From RGIG3528 sp045616485 (GTDB lineage: Bacteria; Bacillota; Clostridia; Lachnospirales; Lachnospiraceae), in the NCBI GenBank assembly GCA_045616485.1, contig JAZLGU010000055.1, forward strand, positions 48,080 through 112,079: 64,000 nt of DNA, read 5' to 3'. The position numbers were made by a program, and so were the translations under genes. Of the stretch, positions 24,352 through 33,121 are shown piece by piece (position 1 is the stretch's first letter; each line of letters opens with the position of its first letter). The notes beneath the pieces are model-generated. The model ran no database searches and was not told the DNA's origin. It saw nothing but the letters and a program-made list of their open reading frames with translations.

Positions 24352-25859
24352 TGGATTTTTTCAGGAATTTTCCCTTCTTTTCCATAGTTTTATGCTTGAT
24401 GAGCGGTGTTATTTCATCCATACTGCCTAAGAAAGCAGCAAGGATTCTTTCATATACAGTGACAGTAATTCTTACGGCTTTTTCAGTATGTACTTTGATT
24501 TATACCCTTCAGACTGACAGCTTTTTCGTATACCGTATGGGTCACTTTGATGCTCCTTGGGGTAATGAAATCAGAGCGGGACAGCTGGAAGGACTTATGG
24601 CTACCTTTTTCTGCATTATTATGTTCCTGTCTCTCATAGCAGGTGAAAAATATATTGACAGGGATATAAAAGATAGCAAGGGCAATCTCTACTATGCGCT
24701 TACCAATCTGATGATGAGCTCACTTCTTTCACTGGTATATACCAATGACCTTTTCACAGCTTACGTTTTTGTAGAGATTAATACTATTTCTGCCTGTGGT
24801 CTTATTGCCATAAGAGGCAATGGACGCTCACTGGTGGCTTCTGCAAAATACATGATCATGAGCCTTTTAGGCTCCGGTCTTATACTTATTGGTATTACAC
24901 TTTTGTATGATGTTACAGGACATCTTCTTATGTCCAATATTAAGGAAAGTGTATCAGAGCTGGTAGCGAAGGGGACATATTCAGAGCCTCTTACAATAAT
25001 TATAGCTCTGCTTACCATAGGTCTTGCCATTAAAAGTGCGCTGTTTCCTTTTCACTCATGGCTTCCTGAGGCTTACGGATATGCGACAGCATCATCTTCA
25101 TCCATACTTTCATCATTGGTATCCAAGGCCTACATTTTTGTACTGATTAAGATTTTCTATCGTGTAATAGGTATAGATGTTATAAGAAGCAGTAAGATTA
25201 CCAATATTATTTTCGTATTTGGCCTTATTGGTATGATTGTGGGCTCTGTATTTGCTATATTACAAAAAGATATTAAGCGTATGATTGCTTATTCTTCAGT
25301 AGCTCAGATAGGATATATATTTATGGGCTTTGGTATAGGCACAGAGCTGGGTATGATAGCAGCTGTTTATCACATTTTTATGCATGCCAGCACCAAATCC
25401 ATGCTCTTTATGTCTTTTGAAGGACTTCGCCTGGTATCTGATGATAAAACGGAACTTTCAGACATTAAGGGCTCAGGCTACAGAAATAAAATGGCCGGTA
25501 TCACCTTTGCTATCGGTTCATTTTCCATGGTAGGTATACCTCTTTTTGCAGGCTTTGTTGCAAAGATCACCTTTGCCAATGCTGCTACAAATGTAGATAC
25601 TGCGAAAATGCTGATTATTATGATTACTCTGGCCATAAGTACAGTGCTTAATGCTATTTATTTCTTTAGAGCGTTAATCAGTATTTATACACCGGGCGAC
25701 CATCTGGAGGCTGGTGCTGTAGCTAAAAATCATGAGGCAGTGGTTACAATGGGCAGAGGACTTGCTTTGGCAGGCTTCATTGCAGTCAATATTCTTATTG
25801 GAACCTTTGGTAGCAGAGTGCTGGACCTCATAGAGGCAGGCCTTAAAATGTTTGGTTGA
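24351..25859 (+). CDS. mrpD: Antiporter-type subunit 1 (MrpD/NuoN-like)
   Basis: Member of the proton-translocating ND2/ND4/ND5 family. Seen: about 14 hydrophobic segments; the TM5 glutamate E142 (YVFVEINTISACG), the TM7 lysine K228 (IKSALFPFHSWLP), the TM8 lysine K259 and a DIKRMIAYSSVAQIGYI motif. These residues form the charge relay in the family. 502 residues. Start overlaps the mrpC stop by one base. As the gene straight after mrpC it holds the MrpD/MbhH slot. Confidence 0.88.
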   Translation: MDFFRNFPFFSIVLCLMSGVISSILPKKAARILSYTVTVILTAFSVCTLIYTLQTDSFFVYRMGHFDAPWGNEIRAGQLEGLMATFFCIIMFLSLIAGEKYIDRDIKDSKGNLYYALTNLMMSSLLSLVYTNDLFTAYVFVEINTISACGLIAIRGNGRSLVASAKYMIMSLLGSGLILIGITLLYDVTGHLLMSNIKESVSELVAKGTYSEPLTIIIALLTIGLAIKSALFPFHSWLPEAYGYATASSSSILSSLVSKAYIFVLIKIFYRVIGIDVIRSSKITNIIFVFGLIGMIVGSVFAILQKDIKRMIAYSSVAQIGYIFMGFGIGTELGMIAAVYHIFMHASTKSMLFMSFEGLRLVSDDKTELSDIKGSGYRNKMAGITFAIGSFSMVGIPLFAGFVAKITFANAATNVDTAKMLIIMITLAISTVLNAIYFFRALISIYTPGDHLEAGAVAKNHEAVVTMGRGLALAGFIAVNILIGTFGSRVLDLIEAGLKMFG

Positions 25860-25879
25860 GTAAAATAAAGGAATAAATT

Positions 25880-27415
25880 ATGGATGCATTCAAAATAATT
25901 CTTAATATTTTGCCTATTGTGGTGCCTATAATTATAGGTATTTTAATGGCAGTAATAAAAAAAGATGAAAGACATAAACATTCCTTCTCCAAGATAGCAG
26001 TTATTGTCTCAGCTTGTGCAGAGACAGTTCTTGTATTACTTTATGCCTTCTTTGGAGCCGAAGAGTTTACGCTTTTTACCATTACTGACAGAATATCCTT
26101 TGCTCTTGGAAGGGATGAGCTGTCTATAGGCTTTTCAGTTCTGTTAAGCTGTATGTTCCTTGCATCTTCAGTATTTGCAACGGATTATATGAAACATGAA
26201 GATCAAAAAGAGGAAGAGGAGCAGCACACCAAGACCCTTAGTGCGGCTACATTTTTCGGTGTATTTCTTATAGTCTGGGGAGTTCTGGTAGGGCTTGCCC
26301 AGAGTAGGAATCTGCTTACTTTCTATCTTTTCTATGAGCTTATGACCCTATCATCGGCTTTACTTGTTATACATGACATGACAAAAGAAGCCATATTTGC
26401 CACAAAAAAATACATCTATTATTCAATAGGTGGTGCCAGCATGGCGGTTTTTGGCCTGGCAGTACTGGCATTTACAGGCTCTGGCCTTAGCTTTGTGGCA
26501 GGGGGAGAGCTTTCACAGCATATTACTGAAGGTAATACAGGCATTGTCCTTGTAGCCATATTCCTTATGATCCTGGGCTTCGGTACCAAGGCAGGTATGT
26601 TCCCTATGCATTCTTGGCTGCCCTCTGCCCATCCTGTAGCTCCTGCACCTGCATCTGCAGTGCTTTCGGCTATTATTACCAAGGCAGGTGTTCTTGGTAT
26701 ACTGAGAGTAATTTTCTATGTAGCAGGCCCTAGCCTTATTGCAGGTACCTGGGTACAGTTCGCATTTATCGGACTGTCTTTAATTACAGTATTTATGGGA
26801 TCCCTCCTGGCCTACAAAGAAGATATACTTAAAAAAAGACTGGCATATTCTACTGTCAGCCAGGTTTCATACGTTTTATTCGGAATAGCATGTTTACATC
26901 CGGTGGCTTTGGTAGGAGCGCTGCTTCATGTTATTTTCCACGCAGTACTTAAGACTACCTTGTTCCTTAATGCAGGAGCTGTTATTTATTCTACCCATAA
27001 AACAAAGGTTTCCCAGCTTCTTGGTATAGGCAAGATGGCTCCATTAACCATGCTTTCCTTTACTTTTGCAGCCCTTGGTCTGGTAGGTATTCCTCCTGTA
27101 TGCGGATTTGTAAGTAAATGGTATCTCTGCCTGGGCGCTCTGGAGTTACAGGTTAGCTGGCTGGGATATGTGGGAGTAGCAGTACTTTTGCTTTCAGCTT
27201 TACTTACAGCAGGATATTTGCTTTCACTTACCATTGCCGGATTCTTCCCGGGAGAGCATTTCGAAAATGAAGAAGGCAATCTGGAAGCAAATAATACTAT
27301 TAAAAAGGGCATGATTATTGTTCAGTGCGTTTTAGCTGTAGTAGCAGTACTTATTGGTATTTTTGCATCACCTGTTTATGAGAGCATTCTTAGTACAATA
27401 ACGAAATTGTTTTAA
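25880..27415 (+). CDS. Antiporter-type subunit 2 (MrpD/MrpA N-domain-like)
   Basis: ND5/MrpD-family membrane protein of 511 residues. Seen: E153 in LFYELMTLSSALLV, K237 in FGTKAGMFPMHSWLP, K268 in ITKAGVLGILR, and LKKRLAYSTVSQVSYV. All four family charge positions are kept, so it should be able to move protons. An acidic EEEEQ loop follows TM3-4. Twenty bases separate it from the previous gene. It is diverged from subunit 1, so this is an old rather than recent duplication. Confidence 0.87.
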   Translation: MDAFKIILNILPIVVPIIIGILMAVIKKDERHKHSFSKIAVIVSACAETVLVLLYAFFGAEEFTLFTITDRISFALGRDELSIGFSVLLSCMFLASSVFATDYMKHEDQKEEEEQHTKTLSAATFFGVFLIVWGVLVGLAQSRNLLTFYLFYELMTLSSALLVIHDMTKEAIFATKKYIYYSIGGASMAVFGLAVLAFTGSGLSFVAGGELSQHITEGNTGIVLVAIFLMILGFGTKAGMFPMHSWLPSAHPVAPAPASAVLSAIITKAGVLGILRVIFYVAGPSLIAGTWVQFAFIGLSLITVFMGSLLAYKEDILKKRLAYSTVSQVSYVLFGIACLHPVALVGALLHVIFHAVLKTTLFLNAGAVIYSTHKTKVSQLLGIGKMAPLTMLSFTFAALGLVGIPPVCGFVSKWYLCLGALELQVSWLGYVGVAVLLLSALLTAGYLLSLTIAGFFPGEHFENEEGNLEANNTIKKGMIIVQCVLAVVAVLIGIFASPVYESILSTITKLF

Positions 27416-27427
27416 AGGACTAATAAT

Positions 27428-28894
27428 ATGATTGCATTAGCATTAATTCCTGTATTTTTCCCTATCCTTGTAGGTGTTTTCACAGGACTTGTGGGATTTA
27501 AAAACAGAAGAGCCCGGGAAATTTTCCTGCTGGTTACCACAACCTTAAATTCTCTGCTTATATTTGCAGTACTTTTTGCCAGTCCTTCCGGAGAAAGTTT
27601 TGTCTTTTTCCATATTACGGATAGTCTTCCTATAGCTATACAGGTAGACGGTTTAAGCAAAATGTTTGCAGGGCTTATAGCCTTTCTGTGGCCTTTTGCC
27701 ATCAGCTATTCCTTGGAATATATGAAAATAGAAGGCTCTGAGGATCCGTTTTACGCATATTATATGATAACCTACGGTGTTACCTGCGGTATTGCTTTTT
27801 CAGCAAATCTCATGTCGCTGTATCTTTTCTACGAATTCCTGACACTGGTGACCCTGCCTATAGTAATGCATGGCATGAAGGAGAAAAATACTGCTGCGGG
27901 AAGAAAGTATGTGCGATACTCCATAGGCGGAGCAGCCTTTGCCTTTATTGGCATGATGGTAACTGCAGCCTTTGGCGGAGCAGCAGATTTTACATATGGT
28001 GGCAGCATTACATCAGCAGCACCTCTTACAGTGCTTCGTCTGGTTTATGTATTTGCCTTCTTCGGCTTTGGCGTTAAGGCAGCTGTTTTTCCTTTCCATG
28101 CATGGCTTCCTACAGCGTCTATAGCACCTACTCCGGTTACAGCGCTTTTGCATGCCGTAGCTGTAGTTAACTGCGGAGCCTTCTCCATAATTCGTATTAC
28201 CTACTATGTATTTGGTACTCAGATACTTAGAGGCTCATGGGCTCAGTATACTGTCATGGCCGCTGCCATGATTACGATTCTTTACGGATCCAGTATGGCC
28301 CTTAAGGAGCAGCATTTTAAGAGGAGACTGGCTTACTCTACCATTTCCAATTTGTCATACATGCTGCTGGGAGCGGCGCTCATGTCTCCGGAAGGACTTA
28401 CCGGAAGCCTGGCTCACTTTATTTTCCACGGCATCATAAAGATCACACTTTTCTTTGTGGCAGGTATAATGCTTAATAAGTATGAGATTGCCTATGTTAA
28501 TGATCTCTTTGGTATGGGAAGAAAGATGAAAGTTACCTTTGCCTGCTTTACGGTAGCAGCTCTGGGACTTATGGGTGTTCCGCCTACCATCGGCTTTATA
28601 AGTAAGTGGAAGCTGCTTACGGCGGCTGCTGGCCTTGAAGAGCCTATGGGATATGCAGCTATGGCGGTTATTCTTATTTCAGCTATTCTGACAGCTATGT
28701 ATTTACTGTCTGTTATTGTTAAGCTTTATTTCCCGGGACCATCTTTTAACTGGGATAGTGTAAAAGACGCAAAGGATCCAAACGGATTCATGACAGTTCC
28801 CCTTATTGTACTTGCATTTGTAGTAGTGGCGCTGGGTATTTTCTCCACACCCCTTATTGAGTTTATTGGCCGCGTGGCAGGAGGTTTAGTATGA
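27428..28894 (+). CDS. Antiporter-type subunit 3, TM8 lysine replaced
   Basis: ND5/MrpD-family protein of 488 residues with E136 (LFYEFLTLVTLP), K217 (GVKAAVFPFHAWLP) and KRRLAYSTISNLSYM. Where the other three subunits have K in TM8 (TKAG or SKAY), this one reads VVNCG with N248. Loss of that lysine could alter or abolish proton passage through this subunit. Overlaps the next gene by four bases (ATGA). Confidence 0.87.
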   Translation: MIALALIPVFFPILVGVFTGLVGFKNRRAREIFLLVTTTLNSLLIFAVLFASPSGESFVFFHITDSLPIAIQVDGLSKMFAGLIAFLWPFAISYSLEYMKIEGSEDPFYAYYMITYGVTCGIAFSANLMSLYLFYEFLTLVTLPIVMHGMKEKNTAAGRKYVRYSIGGAAFAFIGMMVTAAFGGAADFTYGGSITSAAPLTVLRLVYVFAFFGFGVKAAVFPFHAWLPTASIAPTPVTALLHAVAVVNCGAFSIIRITYYVFGTQILRGSWAQYTVMAAAMITILYGSSMALKEQHFKRRLAYSTISNLSYMLLGAALMSPEGLTGSLAHFIFHGIIKITLFFVAGIMLNKYEIAYVNDLFGMGRKMKVTFACFTVAALGLMGVPPTIGFISKWKLLTAAAGLEEPMGYAAMAVILISAILTAMYLLSVIVKLYFPGPSFNWDSVKDAKDPNGFMTVPLIVLAFVVVALGIFSTPLIEFIGRVAGGLV

Positions 28895-30687
28895 ATCTGT
28901 TAGATACTTTCTGTTCCATCGGACTGTCCTTTACTTATGACGGCTTCCGTCTGGTATATGCCATTATTACCAGCTTTGTATTCCTTATGTGCACATTTTT
29001 CTGCAGGGAATATCTGGCAGGTGGTCATGCCAATAAAAGATTTTATACATTTTGGGTAATTACATATCTGGCAGTTATAGGACTTCTCTTTTCAGGAGAT
29101 TTCTTCACACTGTTTATGTTTTTTGAGACTATGTCTTTTGCTTCCACCTTCTGGGTACTTCATGAAGAAGATGAAGGCAGCGACTATGCAGGCCGTCTCT
29201 ACCTTAGAATTTCGGTTATCTGTGGCCTGGTTATGCTTTACGGCATATTCCTGGTACAGCACATTTTTGACACCGTTTCCTTTAAAGAGCTTTTAGCTAT
29301 TACAGGTAAAGAAGGCTTTATGCTTACACGTGAAATGTATGCAGCAGCTTTCCTTCTCTTTGTAGGCTTTGGTGCCAAGGCCGGTGCCTTCCTTTTACAT
29401 GTATGGCTTCCAAGAGCCCATACAGTTGCACCTGCACCGGCATCAGCAGTGCTTTCCGGTATTTTGACCAAGACAGGTATTATGGGTATTATCATTACCT
29501 CCACTACGCTTGGTCTTATGGACAATAAGATATGGGGCAATTTCCTTATGTTTATGGGTGGCGCCACCATGTTTACAGGAGCTTTTCTGGCAATTTTCTC
29601 TACCAACCTTAAGAAAACTCTTGCTTGTTCCTCTGTATCACAGATCGGATTTATCCTGACAGGTATTTCCTGCATGGTGCTTCTGGCAGAAGAGGGTGAA
29701 GCCCTGGCCTTTGCATACACAGGCACTCTGCTTCATATGATTAACCATTCCATGATTAAGCTGGTGCTTTTCCTTATTGCGGGTGGTGTTCTTAAGAAGA
29801 CAGGCAGCCTTGCTCTTAATGATATTAAGGGCTATGGCAATAATAAGCCGTTTTTGTCTATACCTTTCGCTGTGGGTGCTCTGTCTATTTCCGGCGTACC
29901 GGGCTTTTCAGGATATATATCCAAGACTCTTATTCATGAAGCAGTAGAAGAGGTAGCTCATTCAGAGCTTGCCCATGCAGTAGGTATAGTATTTACCATT
30001 ACCGGTGGTATGACTCTCTGCTATATGACCAAGCTTTTTATCTGCCTTTTCATTGAAAAAGGACCTGCATCTGAGAAAAAGGGCCTTAAGCCCCTTAGCT
30101 ATATGGCTGTATGGTGTCCTGCTATTATTCTTTTTGCCATGGGCATTTTGCCAAAAATTTTTGCCAAGATTCCTGTGCTGGCAGCTTTTACTGAGACAGG
30201 TATTTCAGCTGATTCTTATGAAAAGGTCGAGGCTATGCAATGGTTCGCTTTCCATACCATGAAGGGCGGCCTTATATCCATAGCTATTGGCATAGCTCTT
30301 TACCTCCTGGTAGTAAGACTACTGCTTATGAAGAAGTCTTCGGAAGGACGCATTTACAGAGACGCACTTCCCAAGTGGTTTGATTTGGAAAAATATATTT
30401 ACAGACCTGTTGTTTTATATGCTTTGCCATTTGTACTTGCCATTCCTTTCAGAGCTTTGGATAAGCTTGTGGATACCCTGGCCTTTGTTACCAGAACATA
30501 TATTCTTAACCCTCTTCATTACAAAGGGAAAAGGAGAGGAAGAAGATATGATGACTTTACAAAGAGGGTGGCTTTGTTTGGTGCTGAGAGCGCAGATTTA
30601 TTTAAAATTCTTGAAAGAAGCATAAGCTTTTCCATGCTTTTATTCTCTGTTGGTCTTATTATTACATTATTTGTAATGTTGTTCTGA
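28891..30687 (+). CDS. Antiporter-type subunit 4, short N-terminus and long C-terminus
   Basis: ND5-like protein of 598 residues. The TM5 glutamate is already at E79 (MFFETMSFAS), against 136-153 in the other three, so about 60 residues (roughly TM1-2) are missing. The start overlaps the previous stop by four bases, so no upstream extension is possible. K163 (GAKAGAFLLHVWLP) and K194 (TKTGIMG) are present. The C-terminal part is about 100 residues longer than its neighbours and ends in a basic loop (KGKRRGRR) and a last span. It may be the distal NuoL/MrpA-like subunit (inference). Confidence 0.85.
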   Translation: MNLLDTFCSIGLSFTYDGFRLVYAIITSFVFLMCTFFCREYLAGGHANKRFYTFWVITYLAVIGLLFSGDFFTLFMFFETMSFASTFWVLHEEDEGSDYAGRLYLRISVICGLVMLYGIFLVQHIFDTVSFKELLAITGKEGFMLTREMYAAAFLLFVGFGAKAGAFLLHVWLPRAHTVAPAPASAVLSGILTKTGIMGIIITSTTLGLMDNKIWGNFLMFMGGATMFTGAFLAIFSTNLKKTLACSSVSQIGFILTGISCMVLLAEEGEALAFAYTGTLLHMINHSMIKLVLFLIAGGVLKKTGSLALNDIKGYGNNKPFLSIPFAVGALSISGVPGFSGYISKTLIHEAVEEVAHSELAHAVGIVFTITGGMTLCYMTKLFICLFIEKGPASEKKGLKPLSYMAVWCPAIILFAMGILPKIFAKIPVLAAFTETGISADSYEKVEAMQWFAFHTMKGGLISIAIGIALYLLVVRLLLMKKSSEGRIYRDALPKWFDLEKYIYRPVVLYALPFVLAIPFRALDKLVDTLAFVTRTYILNPLHYKGKRRGRRYDDFTKRVALFGAESADLFKILERSISFSMLLFSVGLIITLFVMLF

Positions 30688-30726
30688 TTAAGACCTTAAT
30701 TCTACAATTGGTTTATTTGGGGTAAA

Positions 30727-32259
30727 ATGAAGAAAATAAAGAAAATTCTTACTAACAGAATATCGATGGTAGCTTTTGCTGCCCTTGTTCAGGTTGCCTG
30801 GATGATCGCTTTGATCATCTGGGCTTCTGACGAATTTGTCGCAATTAATATAGCCTTTAGAGGTTTTTCTCTGCTTATGTTTTTGTACGCATACCACAGG
30901 GAATGGCATCCGGACTACAGACTGGCGTGGACTGCCATTATCCTGGCCTTCCCTTTAGGTGGTGGCCTTTTGTACTTTGCTTTTGGTAATGCGGCTACTA
31001 CCAGACGTATCAGTAAAAAATTAAGCAAAACCACAAAGGAGCTTATTCCTTATATTCCTCAGGATAAGCAAATTCTGGCAGATATTCACGACCTTGACAG
31101 ATCAGCTTTTGGTATTGCCAATTACCTTGAAATCACTCAGAATTTTCCGGCTTACAATAATTCTTCCGTAAAGTACTATCCTTCAGGAGAAGCGATTTTT
31201 CCGGATATGCTTACAGAGCTTAGAAAGGCCAAGCGTTTTATCTTTATGGAGTATTTCATAGTGGATAAGGGCTCTATGTGGGATCAGGTATTTGAGATCC
31301 TTATAGAAAAAGCAAAGGCCGGAGTAGAGGTCAGATTTATGTATGATGACTTTGGCTGCGTTATGACCATGCCGCCTAAGTTTTATCTCATGCTGGAAGA
31401 AAAAGGCATAAAGGCTGCCTGCTTTAATGAGCTTAAGCCCTTTATTTCTGCCTTTGTTAATAACAGAGATCATAGAAAAATTACTGTTATTGATGGCAAT
31501 GTGGCTGTTAATGGCGGCTTCAATCTGGCTGACGAATATATTAATAAAAAAGAACGTTTTGGCTACTGGAAAGATTCGGGAGTTATTGTAAAAGGTGCTG
31601 CGGTAGAGAGCTTTACCTATATGTTTCTTACTGTATGGAATGCCATTACCAATCAGTCTACCAGTGACTTTTATATGTACACGCCGGATAAAGAGGCTTA
31701 TCCTCAGGAGGCTGCAGGCTATGTACAGCCTTTTTCCGATTCGCCTCTTGATAAAGAGGCTGTGGCTGTGACGGTTATTTGCGATATGATAAATGCAGCC
31801 CAGAAGTATGTATATCTTTCCACGCCTTATCTTATTCCTGACTCTTATCTTTTGAATTCTCTTAAGAATGCAGCCAGAAGAGGAGTGGATGTACGACTTA
31901 TTACACCGGGTATACCTGACAAAAAGATGGCTTATACCCTGACAAAAAGTTATTACTTTACTTTATTGGAAGCAGGTGTTAGGATATATCAGTTTGCACC
32001 GGGCTTTATACATGCTAAAAATATAGTCTGTGATGACAAGATGGCTATGTGCTCTACTATAAATCTGGACTACAGAAGTTTGTTTTTACACTTTGAATGT
32101 GGTACACTTTTTATGTACAATGCTGCTGTTGATCAGGTTAAAAAGGATATGCTTAGTACTTTTGGGCTTTGTGATGTCATTACCAAATCCAGTGTAAACA
32201 GAACTGTATTTGTAAGACTGTTTATGAGTGTTTTACGAGTATTTGCACCATTATTTTAA
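30727..32259 (+). CDS. cls: Cardiolipin synthase, phospholipase D type
   Basis: Joins two phosphatidylglycerols to cardiolipin and glycerol at the membrane. Seen: two N-terminal spans (about 13-33 and 40-78 region), and two HKD motifs, H249-K251-D256 (DHRKITVID) and H429-K431-D436 (HAKNIVCDD). 510 residues, usual length. It sits 39 bases after the antiporter operon with no terminator between, so it may be read from the same promoter. pgsA, which makes the precursor, lies 2 kb downstream. Confidence 0.94.
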   Translation: MKKIKKILTNRISMVAFAALVQVAWMIALIIWASDEFVAINIAFRGFSLLMFLYAYHREWHPDYRLAWTAIILAFPLGGGLLYFAFGNAATTRRISKKLSKTTKELIPYIPQDKQILADIHDLDRSAFGIANYLEITQNFPAYNNSSVKYYPSGEAIFPDMLTELRKAKRFIFMEYFIVDKGSMWDQVFEILIEKAKAGVEVRFMYDDFGCVMTMPPKFYLMLEEKGIKAACFNELKPFISAFVNNRDHRKITVIDGNVAVNGGFNLADEYINKKERFGYWKDSGVIVKGAAVESFTYMFLTVWNAITNQSTSDFYMYTPDKEAYPQEAAGYVQPFSDSPLDKEAVAVTVICDMINAAQKYVYLSTPYLIPDSYLLNSLKNAARRGVDVRLITPGIPDKKMAYTLTKSYYFTLLEAGVRIYQFAPGFIHAKNIVCDDKMAMCSTINLDYRSLFLHFECGTLFMYNAAVDQVKKDMLSTFGLCDVITKSSVNRTVFVRLFMSVLRVFAPLF

Positions 32260-32275
32260 AAATGAGGTTTTATTT

Positions 32276-33121
32276 ATGGAATTAATCGATGGAAAGCTTA
32301 TATCACAGCAGATTAAGGATGAGGTAAAAGCTGAAACGGAAAAGCTTTGCAGACTGGGCAGGAGACCTTGCCTTGCAGTTATTCTGGTAGGTGACGACCC
32401 TGCTTCTTCCGTATATGTAAATAACAAGAAGAAGGGATGCGAATATTGCGGTTTTGACTCAATTTCCATAGAATTACCGGAGGAAACTACAGAAAATGAG
32501 CTGCTTTTACGCATACAGGAATTAAATGATGATCCTCAGGTAAATGGTATTCTGGTACAGCTGCCCTTGCCTAAGCATATAAATGAAGATGCTGTCATAT
32601 CAGCCATTGATCCACGTAAAGACGTAGACGGTTTCCATCCGGTTAACGTAGGCAATCTCCTTATAGGAAGACCCGGGATGGTCAGCTGTACTCCTGCAGG
32701 CATTATTCAGCTTCTTAAAAGAAGTGATGTTGATATAGCAGGTAAAAAATGCGTAGTAGTAGGCAGAAGCAATATCGTAGGTAAGCCCATGGCGGTGCTT
32801 ATGTTACGTGAAAATGCCACAGTTACCATAAGCCACTCTCATACAAAGGATTTGCAGGCAGTGTGCCGTGATGCGGATATACTTATTGTTGCTGTTGGAA
32901 AGCCTAAAATGATAACTGCCGAGTATGTAAAAGAAGGTGCAGTAGTAATAGATGTAGGCATCCACAGACTTCAGGACAAAAAGCTTTGCGGAGATGTGGA
33001 TTTTGATGATGTGGCTCCAAAGTGTGCCAAGATTACTCCGGTACCCGGCGGTGTAGGTCCTATGACCATAGCTATGCTTATGAAAAACTGTTTGGAGGCT
33101 TTTAAGAGACAGAATGGTTAA
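32276..33121 (+). CDS. folD: Bifunctional methylene-tetrahydrofolate dehydrogenase/cyclohydrolase
   Basis: Makes 10-formyl-tetrahydrofolate, the donor used by Fmt and in purine synthesis. Seen: YVNNKKKGCEYCG with the catalytic lysine, PLPKHIN, the NADP-binding GRSNIVGKP and the C-terminal TPVPGGVGPMT. I start at ATG 32276: GAGGT at 32264 is well spaced. The frame runs open further upstream into cls but adds only unrelated residues. 281 residues, the family norm. Its end overlaps rimO by eight bases. Confidence 0.96.
   Translation: MELIDGKLISQQIKDEVKAETEKLCRLGRRPCLAVILVGDDPASSVYVNNKKKGCEYCGFDSISIELPEETTENELLLRIQELNDDPQVNGILVQLPLPKHINEDAVISAIDPRKDVDGFHPVNVGNLLIGRPGMVSCTPAGIIQLLKRSDVDIAGKKCVVVGRSNIVGKPMAVLMLRENATVTISHSHTKDLQAVCRDADILIVAVGKPKMITAEYVKEGAVVIDVGIHRLQDKKLCGDVDFDDVAPKCAKITPVPGGVGPMTIAMLMKNCLEAFKRQNG

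Noticed and set aside
30661..30726. Terminator between the antiporter operon and cls
   Set aside because: A 6-base ACATTA/TAATGT pair lies inside the coding end and no T-run follows, so read-through into cls is likely.
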